From contig NC_077238.1 of the NCBI RefSeq assembly GCF_947179165.1, positions 60,433,257 to 60,497,256 on the forward strand: a stretch of 64,000 bases of DNA. Reading direction: 5' to 3'. Under the pieces are notes generated by a model, which searched no databases, was not told the origin of the DNA, and saw only the letters and a program-made list of their open reading frames with translations. Source of the DNA: Solanum dulcamara (taxonomy: Eukaryota; Streptophyta; Magnoliopsida; Solanales; Solanaceae). The number at the start of each line of letters is the position of its first letter. The first letter of the stretch is position 1. The position numbers and the translations under genes were made by a program. Below, piece by piece: positions 22,301 to 33,784 of the stretch.

Positions 22301-22639
22301 TTGAGGTAGCCATGAACATTTCATTGGCACCAATTAGATAGTAGTGATAGAGGCTTCATAGACTAGATAGTGATGGGTCGATTGAGTATTTCTTTCCTTG
22401 AGTTATTCTTGTCAAACTATTTTTAATGACAAATATTTTAGTTGATTTGTTGGCCCACGACCTTTATTCTTTGAGTTGGTTGGGTGATTTGAGTTGCCCG
22501 CTAAATTATTCTTTATTTTTAAACTTTCCGCTGAATGAAGGAAGGAATGGATGTGTAATCGAGCTATGTGGTTCGCTCGGGAGTCAGAAATGGTTCCTGA
22601 GTGTTGGTCACGTCTAGGGTACCCTCTCGGGGCGTGACA
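19358..22639 (+). repeat. E2 3' LTR
   Basis: 3282 bases, tgtgacacccc to gcgtgaca, followed by target duplication aaagt. Its GC array is at about 19760-19915, TATA at 19974-19985, donor-like site at 20174 and acceptor-like site at 22165. Confidence 0.94.
20704..20846 (+). repeat. 37-base tandem array in E2 3' LTR (about 4 units)
   Basis: Full 37-base units at 20741-20777 and 20778-20814 with partial units either side. There is one unit more than in the 5' LTR, and the two LTR lengths differ by exactly 37. Confidence 0.85.
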
Positions 22640-22644
22640 AAAGT

Positions 22645-23577
22645 AATAACACAATATTTTATTGTGAAAAATCCTGCCTTATAAATGGTAAAATATCACG
22701 ACCTGCTACTCTTTAGGATTTAACCCAACTTCAATACACTCTAAAGCCTCAAATAGTTTCAGATCACAACACTTGTAATCCTAGGAACTAAATTGTAATT
22801 CCTATGAATCAATAATCACCCTTGACTGTTGAACCCAATCAACAATCACCCTTGACTGTTGAACCCATCATCAAGTTGTCCCCAACTCTAAGAATAATCT
22901 AAGATACAAAAGAAAAAGATTACAACTTGATAATCAACAATACAAACAAACTAGACTGAAGAATTAGAAAGTATAAGCCCATGGAACAAGCTCTTCAATG
23001 TTGTTTCTCTGTATCATCTGCACTTGAATCTTCACTCAGAACTCTCTATTATTTGATTGTGTTCAACTTGTATATGTTTAAGTGTGTAAGATTCTTTGTG
23101 AAACCCTTACTCTATTTATACATGTGAGACTTCTCCTTCTTTGAGTTGGAGTCGGTGTCTTTCCTTGTACAACTTCCCTTTCCTGGTAGAATTTCACTAT
23201 GAAAGGAAACTATATGCAAACAGGTCTTTTTTCATTAACACGCTTCGTCCACCGCCTTTAATCCTTTTTCTTTACATGATTTATCTTTTCCTAATCCCAG
23301 TCGGATTCTGTCTGATAGGAACATATTGCAGTAATCAGTTTCTTGCATCTATTTTCTTATTTGTCAATCATTAAAATCTTTCTCGTTCTAACTGCTTACT
23401 TTATAGGTCTGAGACTAAAGTCATCACCTTTTAGGGTAATTAAGGACGACTATTTCCATTAGTTATATGTTAAGGACCAAATGAAACAAAAATCTATAAA
23501 TTAAAAAACATTTTTATTATTTTCTCAGATATTTCACCCTAACTAACTTAAAGGGTTAATATTATATCAACATAACA
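22645..23577 (-). repeat. Copia C1 5' LTR, remainder
   Basis: Continues the copia LTR after E2. The segment ttattgtgaaaaatcc followed by a 'cacgacctgc' block is usual for Solanaceae copia LTRs in this orientation. The outer end is placed at ...caacataaca (23577), which is tgttatgttg in sense. The outer end is less certain than the inner one. The frame at 23141-23374 is not a gene. Confidence 0.6.
22808..22867. repeat. Tandem duplication, 30-base period
   Basis: The 23 bases atcacccttgactgttgaac and on occur at 22815-22837 and again, unchanged, at 22845-22867. Confidence 0.88.
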
Positions 23578-25445
23578 TCCACCTTACAAGAAAATCCTCT
23601 TCCCTAGTGTCAAAGACTACTAATACATGTGACATCACGTACAGTGGTTGTATGCAAAACATTTTTCATGTGAATTCCTATTATATATCACATGATTTCG
23701 TGGAAGAATATTCAACTCGTAAGTCATGTATACATGCAATTGCTTTAACTATTCACACAACAAAATAAAGGGGAATTTAATTTGATATTTAATTTTTCTT
23801 TCCTTGATTATAATTTTTACTATGCTATAAACCAGGTTAAATTATCAATAGTTTTACTAAAAAATGTTATTCATGATTTGAAATTTTGAATTTAAATTTT
23901 ATAAATAAAGTCATCTTTTAGTAGAGTGCGTTTACCTTAAAGTAGGATTTCTTAATAGGTTAATTCGAATTAGTCAAGTCCATAATGATTATTCATCGCA
24001 AGTTGGAAAACCAACAAAAAGAAGTAGCTAAAGTCTTCAAATTTAATTATTGAATTATACCAACTCGTCAGTGGATATGACACAATGCAACTAATAAAGG
24101 AGAATTTATTTCAAAAGAGGAAAAAGATGGTAGTGGAAAAGGACAACAATAATAAGACTTCTCCAACCCATGATAAATAATGCAAACTACAACAGTACTT
24201 TGTTGGAAAATTAACTGATTATTCTCCTTGGGTGAGGATGGAAGATTATTAGCAATTAATTATTATTATTAATCCTGCCTGTTTAGGACCATTGACTTAC
24301 TTTATTGAATCACAACAAGTTGAGTATAAGAAATATATAAGGCATGACTGGTCAGTTTCACATGAAAATATTTATATAGCAAAGTTTATTCACAGGTTTA
24401 CTAAACTGGATTAGTTTATTGATCACAAGGGTACTCCAAACTGGTATTTAAAGTCTTTGAAATGGAGCCCTAGGTCAAATATTCTTGCGAATCATTAAAG
24501 ATGAACAACGCAATTACATATTTAAGTTATATAGTACTCCCTTAATAGATATGGTGTTTTTAATCTAGACACCACTCATTCTTTAAAAGTAAGAAGTTTT
24601 CTCACTGAATTATTCACTTACTAGGGAACTTGTCATTTACCACAACAACATACCCAGTGAAATTCCACTAAATAGGATTTGGAAAGGGTAGAGTGTACGC
24701 AAATCTTATCACTACCTCGAGGAGGTAACTTGGCCATTTAAGAATCAATATTGTTCTCTCTGATCAATTTTATATTTATTTTCTTGTCTGATCTTAATAT
24801 TATCACTTGTTTTAGTTATATATTATGAAGATTATTTTCAAGCAATAATAAAGAAAATAAATCTTGACAAATTTAACATCTATTAACTGAGGAATATAAT
24901 TTTTTTATCATTAAGTTAAATTATATTACCTAATAGCAATTTCATTTCAATTTTATTGCACATCCAATGAAGTTGAGCCTTTAATCCACAACATATACTT
25001 CGATGTACTTTTCTTTTCATGAGTGTCTAAAAAATATCTCACAATGTAAAATAATGGTAAAATACAATACAGTAGCAAGTGGAACTTGATTTTTTTGTTT
25101 ATAAAAAATATTTTTGAACAATGACATAATAATACTTTGATAGAATTTTCTCCCTCTAAAATTAGTGAGATTTCACCCTTTTAACTTCTTTATTTCTTCT
25201 TATTAGCAGAAGATAACTCTACCTCAATTTGTACCACCAAAATTTAAAAATAAACATCGAATTCTTTATCAAAGGATATTCATTGAAAATGAGAGAAAAC
25301 ATGTTAGTAGAACGAAAATCAAAATTAGCAAAGAAAACATTTTCAGGATTAAAAAAATTGAAATATAATGATAACAATTAAAAGAAAGTATTAGTCAGTT
25401 TTTATTTTACCTTATTAAAAAATACTAAGTTTTAATCTAAGTTTG
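23578..25445. other. AT-rich sequence without recognised genes
   Basis: Apart from the short repeat at 24641-24735, I see no coding frame or repeat I can name. It lies between the outer end of copia C1 and the truncated E5 LTR. It is the best candidate in this window for original chromosomal DNA. Confidence 0.4.
24641..24735 (+). mobile_element. Solanaceae short interspersed repeat (SINE-like), diverged
   Basis: It contains caacaacatacccagtga, then 'ggaaagggtagagtgtacgc' and 'ttatcactacctcgaggagg'. I recognise this order as a very common short interspersed repeat of nightshade genomes. Several substitutions show age. The exact family name and ends cannot be fixed by eye. Confidence 0.6.
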
Positions 25446-26005
25446 ACCTTGGTAAACATTCTCAAACGAGAGTTCTGTCAGCACTACTAGCTCTAGAATG
25501 ACGAGTTTGATCTAGAACAACCCTTCATGCACTTTTTGAGGCTTTTGGTCTGATCACAAGCCCCTTATTAAAATTTGTTAAAAACAATTCTTGGGTGTGG
25601 GATCCACTTTTTGACAAAACGACCTCTATTAGAACTCCGACATCATTGTTGAGTCTGGAACATCCAATTTGATTGGGTAGCATAGTTTATTTGCATGTAC
25701 AGGATTCCACACGAATCTCGAGCACCTCATCGAAGAATTAAGACTTGCCAAAAACAACTCATATGCATCAAGTGGTGCAGACAAGTTTTGGCCTTTGTAT
25801 TTGTGGGCATTTGTTGCAATCACGACCCTCTAATCCCCTAGCCTTTGTGTTTGCGGGCCTCTGGCCGCATTCACAAAGGGATATTTCTTGACCCTCTGCA
25901 ATCGCAGGCGACTTTGGAGGAATTCACGATAGTCATTTGTGTCTAGTATTTTATTTAAAGACCAAACATGATTAGCTATGCCAAGAAAAATTCAAATTGC
26001 GATTT
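25446..26005 (+). repeat. E5 5' LTR, first surviving piece
   Basis: It parallels 36541-37140 of the downstream LTR, for example 'cccttcatgcacttt', 'cttgggtgtggga.cc' and 'tttatttaaagac'. About the first 340 bases of the LTR are missing, and E6 begins at about 26006. Confidence 0.72.
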
Positions 26006-26009
26006 CCAT

Positions 26010-27333
26010 CTCATTTTACCCACATGGTACAACACACTCATATCATAGTACTTTAAGAGTTCAAGCCTCCATATTTTAACAAAATTTAAATCCCTTAGGC
26101 TAAACACGTATTACAAATTTTTTGGTCGGTAAATATATCATCATGCACCCCATAAAGATAGTGACTCCAAATTTTCAATGAAAAACAACCGCTGCCAATT
26201 CAAAATCATGGGTGAGATAGTTTCGTTCATGCACCTTTAGTTGTCTAGAGGCATATGCTATAACCTTGCCATGTTGCATCAAAACACAATCCAATCCAAC
26301 CCGCGAGGCATCACAATATACAACAAACTCATCCTGACCTTTTGACAATGTCGAAATAGGGGCCGAGGTAAGACGATCCTTCAATGTTTGGAAACTTCTT
26401 TCGCACTCATCCGATTAAACCCAAGAAACTATGATTATCTGGCCAAACCCAAGAAGCTATGAATATCTGAAGAAGATAATATTCTAGGCCAATTTTTTAC
26501 CGCCTCCGTCTTATTTAGATCAACCATGATACCATCACTAGGACCAATGTGACCAAGGAATGCCACAGATTTGAACCAAAATTCACATTTACTAAACTTG
26601 GCAATTAATTGCTTGTCCCTATAGGTTTGCAACACAATTATCAAATGACCCATATGCCCTTCTTCATTTTAGGAATAAATCAATATATCATCTAAAAAAA
26701 CCACCACAAGCATATCTAAGTATGGTTTAAAAATCCGATTCATCAAGTCCATAGAAATAGCGGGAGAATTACTCAACCCAAATGTCAAAACTAAAAACTC
26801 AAAATGGCTAAATCTTGTTCGAAATGCCGTCTTAGGAATGTCACATTCCCTCATTCTCAATTGGTGATAACTATATTGGAGATCAATTTTAGAGAAGTGA
26901 CTTGCACCTTGGAGTTGATCAAACAAATCATCTATTCTTGGAATGAGATATTTGTTCTTTATGGTAGCCTTATCCAATTGCCGGTAGTCTATACATATGC
27001 AAAGTGACCTATCATTCTTTCTAACAAATAAAATGGGAGCACCCCATAGTGAAATACTTTGCCTAATGAAACCCTTATCTAACAAATCCTTCAATTGTTC
27101 CTTCAACTCCTTAAGTTCCACCAGGCCATACTATAAGGAGAAATAGAGATGGGTTGAGTGTTGGGAAGGAGATCTATGTCTAAATCAATTTTTCTTTCAG
27201 GAGGAATACCGGGCAAGTCATCCAGAAACACATCGGGGAATTTATTCACAATGGAAACCGACTCAATAGAAGGAGCTTTAGAATTTGTATCCCTAACCCA
27301 CACTAGATGATAGATACATTCTTTAGAACTCAT
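26010..27333 (-). pseudogene. E6 reverse transcriptase and partial RNase H
   Basis: The protease-RT linker is at 27333-27103 ([23 protein letters not shown]). RT is open at 27121-26669 with [43 protein letters not shown], and the catalytic box FLDDILIYS near 26680-26700. A stop follows, then CEFWFKSVAFLGHI and HSFLGLAR (26653-26435). RNase H is at 26384-26175 ([30 protein letters not shown]). It decays into the linker before integrase and ends. The catalytic Asp residues are intact, so RT decayed less here than elsewhere in the window, but frames are broken and integrase is missing. Confidence 0.88.
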
Positions 27334-27335
27334 TT

Positions 27336-28105
27336 TTAGGATTTTAGGAACGATATGAATTGACCTCTAAATACTGAATCATTACCCTTCCATTCAATGG
27401 TCGGCTCATTAGGAAATTGAAATTTGACCATACGAATTCTACAATCAATAGATTCATAAGAAGCATGTAGCCAATCCATACCAAGAATAACATCAAAATC
27501 AGTCATGCCAAGTTCAACAAGATCCGAAAGGATTATTCTATACAAGACTGACACGGGGCAGTCTTTATAGACTTTCTTAGCTAGAACAGAACCACCAATG
27601 AGAGTATAAACCGAAAAAGGCTCTAGCAAGATTTTGGAACATATATCAAATCTTATGGCAAGGTAAGGATTAAAAAAAGATAATATGGCACTTGGATCAA
27701 GTAAAGCATAAAAATCAAAGTCAAAGACCGATAACATACTTGTAACCACGTCGGGAGACTCCTCAACATTTTGCCTAGCTTGGAGTGCATGGAACCTATT
27801 TTGGAGTTGGTCGCCACTTTGTTGAGCTTGTACTCCTTGAATAGCTTTCCTTTGAGGATACCCTTCTCTCCTATGGTTAGGGAATTCGAAAACCTTGTGC
27901 CTCATTTTACCACATCCAAAACAAGCACCCGTACAAAACAAACAATACCCCCATGGTTTCTCCCACACTTAGGACACTTGGGAAGAGTAGACCCACTAAC
28001 ACCACCACCTTGAGCCTTAGGATTGGGTAACTTGTATTTATCAAAATCTTTGGTCCAAACTTTGTGAAGAACCTTGGCCTTGTCGGAAACAACCATTACC
28101 ATCAC
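27336..28105 (-). pseudogene. E6 zinc knuckle and aspartic protease
   Basis: CPKCGRNHGG (about 27960-27990) and CFGCGKMRHKVFE (about 27880-27915) are two knuckle halves in overlapping frames, so a frameshift lies between them. The frame 27968-27336 continues to protease with FYALLDPSAILSFFNPYLA, then LVELGMTDFDVILGMDWL. The active-site Asp is present but the Gly of the usual D-x-G-A box is Ser. The segment links gag to RT. Confidence 0.83.
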
Positions 28106-28892
28106 CGAACTTGGATTGAGAAAACTCTCCTTTAAATCGATCTCTCTTAAACTCTCTCACCTTTCTCTCCTTAAGCTTCTCTCCTTCAATTTTTTCGGCA
28201 TATGTCATGATCCTAGAAATATCCATCTCCTTGATGAGGATAGCGGTTTGACACTCTTTCATCACCAAGTCAGATACCCCCAAAATAAACTTATTCATTT
28301 GAGCACAAGAATCAACTACCAAATAAGGAGCATACTTGGACAACTTTGTAAACTTGAGGGCATACTCCCTCACACTCATATTACCTTTCTTAAGGTTGAT
28401 AAATTTCAAAACATTTTCCTCCCTCAACTCAAGTGAAAAATAGAGGTCAAGAAAACTAACTTTGAAATTTTCCCAACCTATGGGACCTCCTTCAACCCTT
28501 TCAGCCTTCCATTGATGGTACCACAGTTGGGAAACACCCTTGAGTTGGTAGACCGCCAACTTCGCTTTCTCCTCTGAAGACACCCCTATAATATCAACAA
28601 TCTTATGCACCACATCAATGAAGTGTTGGGGATCTTCATCAACCTTGGACCCATGAAACTAGAGAGGGTTCTTCCTTCTGAAATCTCTAACCAGTAAAGC
28701 CGGTGTAGATGCATTGGGAGGAGACACTACTCCTTGGTTGACTTGTGTATTCATGGATTGGGATAGCATAGATATAGCAGTACAGAACTAGGCATGGATA
28801 ACTTGATTGGCTAGAGGATCAGTAGGAGCTTGAGGGTCTTGTCCCTCATTTTCATCAACCCTTGTTAGAAGTGGAGCTCTTCTTGGAGACAT
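28041..28892 (-). pseudogene. E6 gag
   Basis: The minus-strand ATG at 28892 opens MSPRRAPLLTR. The retrotransposon gag core lies at 28613-28200: KLAVYQLKGVSQLWYHQW, FLDLYFSLELREENV, EYALKFTKLSKYAPYL and KECQTAILIKEMDISRIM. A Lys/Arg-rich stretch follows. Two TAG codons (about 28787 and 28660) interrupt the N-terminal part, each a likely Gln codon with C changed to T. The core is otherwise open for 190 codons. Confidence 0.88.
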
Positions 28893-29091
28893 TTTCTAAA
28901 AATTGCAAAGAACAATAGTTAGAGGGAAAAGACTTAGAGTACACTCTATTGCATGACATATATCATGAAAGAATTGAGGATTTCCTAAGATGCCTCATAG
29001 CCTCCTACTTATTAATATGGTGCACTTCACACTCATGAATAGACTCTACTTGACGTGGCATGTTGGACTCCCTAAGACACTTAAAAACCTT
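28893..29091 (-). other. E6 leader
   Basis: It contains the 'gcctcatagcctcctacttattaa' region and a 'gagtacactctattgc' region that correspond to the E1 and E2 leaders, though more diverged. Confidence 0.6.
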
Positions 29092-29105
29092 GTGCGGTGA
29101 TACCA
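29092..29105 (-). other. E6 primer binding site, degenerate
   Basis: The minus strand reads tggtatcaccgcac, four bases after the LTR end at 29110. It has two changes from the usual initiator-Met site. Confidence 0.7.
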
Positions 29106-29109
29106 AGTT

Positions 29110-31080
29110 TGTCACGACCTGAACTAGAGCCTAACCGTGAAACAACAATTAGGATTCCCGAATAAACCCCAGCTAAGCCTCTTAGCATATCATAAGCATA
29201 CACAATGTAATTAATAAGCAAAAACTCATAAATGTTCAACAATATAGCATATATAATGAGAATCATGAAAACATAAACTCCTTTACACAATATGCCGAGC
29301 ATGCCTCTACATGACTACATAGGTGGGGACTATGACATATTCCTAGATCACCCTCAAGAAAATGATGAAATGACATAGAATAGTCTTAAAAATTTGACTT
29401 AGTCTAGAAGTGACATTAAACGAGAAAATGACTCGGCTTTCCCCCGAAGAATAAGGACTTACCACACAAATCTTCAAGATGGATCACAAACTAGCCACAC
29501 GAATAAGATAGAGCGTATGTCCCTACATTATAATCATAATATAGGCAATAAAGTATGCATAGACATTTGAATGTACTATGTATGTAGGTGATGCAATGCA
29601 TAATTAAAACCACATTGTGCAAATGACCATTTTAAAATCATGAGGAAAGTCTTAGTAAAATCATAAGTAAACATGAGAAAGGTCAAAGCACTTTAAATCA
29701 TAGGAATATCATAAAGAAGTAAAGGATAAGAGTAATCTTTCAAAACATCATAAGGACCATACATATGTGGAAGATAACTATAACAAACATTAAGACCATG
29801 CGAGGTATTACATTATCATAATCATATGCTATATGTGGATCCACTAGCAAGGTCATATTGGCAATCCTATGGTGGTAACATAGTTAAAGGACTAGAGGTT
29901 GCTACTAAGACTTAAGTCGAGTCTGTACCTCAAAGTCCTCTCGGTGCTAAGTCAACATCCCATAGAATACATATCATAACATAATAATAAATAATACTTG
30001 TCATAAATCATAAGCCTTTCATAATCATACTTCATAAACATAATCATAAGAATAGCTCATCATCATATGATTCATGTAATGTGGGTGTAGTCCTTCCATC
30101 ATTACAAATCCTTTTCATAAAACATCATTAGGGTCCTAATTCACCTTCATTCATAAAACATAATTTCATACTTGAAATTCATGATCATAACTTATACTTG
30201 AAATTAGGGTAAACATGACTACATGATCAATTGACTTGAAAATCATGAAGTTGGATTAAAAACATGCATGATCATATACTTTCTATCAGTCCATACATAA
30301 TTCATAAACATAATATCATTTAGGAGTATAATTGAACATATCCATAATTTATATCATGAACCATAAAGATCAATGTAGAAAAATTCATGGAAGAACTCTT
30401 TAATTCAATGCAATAACCATCAATTTATATTAAGATAGACTCATACTCATGGTTGAAATCATAATTCATGCAATTGGAATGAATATCATAAAACCCATAA
30501 AAATATATATGGCTCCTTGGGTGAAAGTACCCTAGGATCAATTATACACATACCTTGAATAAGAAGATCAAAGAATTTGGAAGAATTTGATAGTTTTAAT
30601 GGAGAGTTTGAGTGATTTTCTTAGAGGTCTTCAATGGAGTCCTTGATAGCCTTTTGTAGAGTGAAATATTTGAGATGGTGAATTGTAGAAGAATGAATCA
30701 AATTAGAAGTTTAGGATAGTTTATAGAGATGAATTATGTCCTAAACACGTCCAGATTTATTAACTAACAATTAGGAAAATATCTTAAGTGTTCCAACTAA
30801 AAAACTGATTTCAGACAGAAAATCCCACCAAAGTCTATGATGCGGACCCATTCCCAAATAGGCCAATTTTGACCTAATGAGATTTTGACCAGATTTTAAT
30901 TTTGGGGATAAATTGCACTATGTGGGAGTAGGTGGGCGATGCGGACTTGCCGCACACTTTCCTATTTTGTGCAATTTCTTAAAAATTTTATCTTTCGATA
31001 AACGGGTTCTAAAAATTTATTGAGACCGTTTCCCCTCTAGTTTTGACCCTCTGATTGATATTTCGGACTCATATTAGCCA
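29110..31080 (-). repeat. E6 LTR body a
   Basis: Starts tgtcacgacctgaac beside the primer site. Its plan follows the other gypsy LTRs: 'gcctctacatgactacataggtggg', then acceptor-like 'cctacattata' (29522), 'gaatgtactatgtatgtagg', 'cacataccttg' (donor-like, 30553), then a promoter-side region with 'gatgcggac' repeats. The junction to LTR body b at about 31080 is approximate. Confidence 0.7.
29523..30553 (-). other. Predicted intron inside E6 LTR body a
   Basis: The minus strand has TTCAAG|GTATGTG at 30553 and the acceptor ATTATAATGTAG ending at 29523, 1031 bases apart. It has the same layout as E1 and E4, but the branch-like sequence is weaker. Confidence 0.42.
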
Positions 31081-33021
31081 AAAAAGATAAGGTTAATGTA
31101 TCTAAAGGTATCAATATATCATAAGCTAGAAAGATATAGGAGTATTGTTCCCAAAATATGGGAATTCACCAAAAAGGTAGCCTTCAAACAAAATCTCAAC
31201 TATCCACGTGGCAGGGAATGAGGAGGTACATCGGTTCCTACATGGTGATATCATGTAGGCAAAAGTATGTATTAGTACTTTAAATGTACTAAGTATGTAG
31301 GCTTGCTATACAATATAAAACATTTAGGGAATTTATAAGTTAAAGTACATTAATGAGTGCATGCATGAGTAATCAAGTAGATAGCATTTAAACCATACAT
31401 ATGTGGAAAGATGACCATAACCGATAATATGACGTTGTGAGCTATAACATGAAATCCAACATAACCCTCACATTTGAAGAATGGAGACTACTTGCATAGG
31501 TAAAACTCCATCATTATTCTTTAACTTTAACTTTAAGGGCTTTTGTGGATCCATTGTCTAATCCTACAAGGGCTCCTTTTTGGCATATAGTTAATGAGAC
31601 AAGAGGTTGCTACTAGGATTCTTTTACTGAATCCCACCTTAATACCCCATTCGGTGCTACGTCAAATCCCATAAAATAGTATATCATAGTAACATAAACA
31701 TACATATAGTTTGAGACTTCAAATCATCATTCGGTAGAATAGCCACTTAAAACCTTCGGTGATTTAAATATGCAAGAATTGTCCTTATTGCATAAAGAAT
31801 CCATCATTCATATCATTTCACCATTCTTTCATTTCATAAGACTCCCGTTTGATCGTAGACATTGCTTTCATAAATATTCATTTGGAGTCAAAAGCTTTCA
31901 AGTCAAACTTCATTGAAAACATAGTAAAACTAGGTCTATTCAATTCAACTTTCAAACATGATTTTCAATAGAATCATCCATAAACATTATCAATTGAGTC
32001 AACTCAAAACATACTTCAAATAACCCACCATTCATTTCAAAGAACCTTAATAGATTGAGATAGAAAATTACTTGAACTTCAATAATTCATACAATTGAGT
32101 AGTAATATAAGCTTACTTGAACATAATATCAATAATTTAAACCATAATCTAGAAAATGGAGATGGATTAAATAAGAACCATTTGAAAATTCATAAGCCCA
32201 AGATAGGAAATTAGGGCATTCATGGGTAGTAATCAATTTCATGCAATTTGCGTCAATAACCATAATTTCAATCATGCTCCATGCTAATAAAAAGAAATTA
32301 GAAGTACCCATAAATAATTAATAATTCAATTCAAAAATATTTATTGGAAAGGATTTTGGGACTCCATGGGTGGAAGAAACCATGGGTAAAGAAACCCACA
32401 TACCTTAGAGAAAAACTCGAAGAAGAATTGGAGAAGTGTTGATGGACTTAGAGAAATCTTGATGTTAGGTCTTTAATGGGGAGCTTGACTCCTTAGCTTG
32501 AGAGGAAATCTCATAGAAGGTGATTTGAGGAAAAGAAGGAGCGAATTCTATGGTTCTAGGTAGTGAAAAGGGTGGAAAATGACCCCACAAATAGTCAAAA
32601 CCCTTCTATACATGTTCAGGGAAATGTCCAAGTTGCCCTTACTTAAATATGGAAATGTTTGCATAAATTTGAACAATTCGGGAACAAGTCCGCGACACGG
32701 AGATATTCCATTTCCATATATTTTCTTCCTAAATAGGTAAATCAAGCTCGGGACATACAATAACACCATTTACACATAAAATGCATTCCTCAAATGCATT
32801 TTATGTACAATTTACTGTGCTAGGTCAAATTTGGCCAGGAAGAATTTGTACACTGGGGGAGCGGAGGTGTGACGCAGCAGGGTCACGAACCCTTCTATTT
32901 TGTGCATTTCTTGAAAATTTCATCTTGAGAAATACGAGTTCAAAAATCCTCTAAAGCCATTTTCCCTCTATTTTAACCTATTATAACACATTCCAACCTT
33001 TAAAACATGCGAGACCTTACA
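31081..33021 (-). repeat. Gypsy LTR body b, adjacent to E6
   Basis: It ends gcgagaccttaca (33021). It is close to LTR-c (2680-3371 plus 13308-13961), sharing 'aagctagaaa', 'ctacatggtgatatcat', 'gtttgatcgtaga' and more. Its tgtca end is missing where it meets body a. It carries donor-like cccacataccttagag (32403) and acceptor-like cctacatggtg (31238), 1166 bases apart. Small frames at 32129-32311 and 32548-32769 are not genes. Confidence 0.7.
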
Positions 33022-33766
33022 ATTGGAAGTAACTTCAAATAATCTTTATTGTTTCTCACTCTTATATGCACCTACCAGGCTTATGGAGGTCCGTTTGGGT
33101 TTTACTTTAACTAGCACATGAGCGTACCCTCTTGGCTTATGGGGGACCAGGTTGGTTTAGTTAGTTGTATCTTCTTACTTTTTTGTTCTTACTACACTCC
33201 TACATATTCCTGTTAAGTTTGCTGCCTTATGACCTCTATTGTGTTCGATTCTAGTATTTCATAATACTTTTAATTTTCTTGCTCACTCGATCTATGATGC
33301 CTACTAAGTACCTGATGTTTTGGTACTTATACTATACTCTACATCTGTCTTTGTGATGCAGATCTGAGCACCAACTACCAATATTGAGAGCGAGCCTACA
33401 GAAGTTTGATTCGGAGGCAAGGGTGAGCATATGATGTTCTAGATTTTACCTATCTTTTTCTGTACATAGCTGACTAGTCATTTACTTTTTGAGACAAGTC
33501 TTTATTTTTGTGGTTCACTTTTGAGACTTGTATTCATTTTGTAGTAACTCTGTATATTTTACTTCCAAATTCTAGGAGAGGTCTTTTATTATGTATATTT
33601 ATTTTGGGTTTGCTTCCTCCTTGAATCTTCTTTATTTTTATAAATTGATTATTCTTGTTTGGTCTCTAACCTTAATCCCATTACTTGTGGTTTTGGGATA
33701 TGAATCATCTTAAATACTGATGGATTATAGTAGGTGCTATAATGAATCGAGAAATTGGTTCGTACT
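33022..33766 (+). repeat. E5 5' LTR, last piece
   Basis: It matches the end of the LTR at 63560-64000: 'caggcttatgg.ggtcc', 'gatgcctact.agtacctg', 'ggaggcaagggtgagca'. It contains the acceptor-like ttgtgatgcag ending at 33361. It stops just before the primer site. The middle of the LTR, with the tandem array, is missing between this and 26005. Confidence 0.75.
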
Positions 33767-33770
33767 AAAT

Positions 33771-33784
33771 TGGTATCAGAGTCT
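33771..33784 (+). other. E5 primer binding site
   Basis: tggtatcagagtct, the initiator-Met type site with the last bases changed. It sets E5 on the plus strand. Confidence 0.75.

Larger units (their letters stand above)
14429..22639 (+). mobile_element. E2: complete non-autonomous gypsy element (large-LTR, no coding)
   Basis: An 8211-base element with LTRs of 3245 and 3282 bases and an interior of only 1684 bases. The interior keeps the primer site, a leader like that of E1, and the polypurine tract. I find no gag, protease, RT, RNase H or integrase motif in any frame. The LTRs are related to those of E1 over the promoter, the GC-rich array, the donor-like and acceptor-like signals, and other blocks. 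This is the pattern of a large retrotransposon derivative (LARD) that borrows proteins from a coding relative. The E1 family is the obvious candidate. It runs opposite to E1, so the two 5' LTRs face away from each other across 14 kb. Confidence 0.92.
26006..33021 (-). mobile_element. E6: truncated Ty3/gypsy element with two LTR bodies
   Basis: Sense order is right to left: LTR-type DNA 33021-29110, primer site, leader, gag, knuckle and protease, RT, then RNase H stopping at about 26010. Integrase and the 3' LTR are absent. The LTR part contains two successive, diverged copies of one LTR plan (29110-31080 and 31081-33021). It lies within the 5' LTR of E5. I see no target duplication, so deletion or recombination is likely at both edges. 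Confidence 0.72.
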
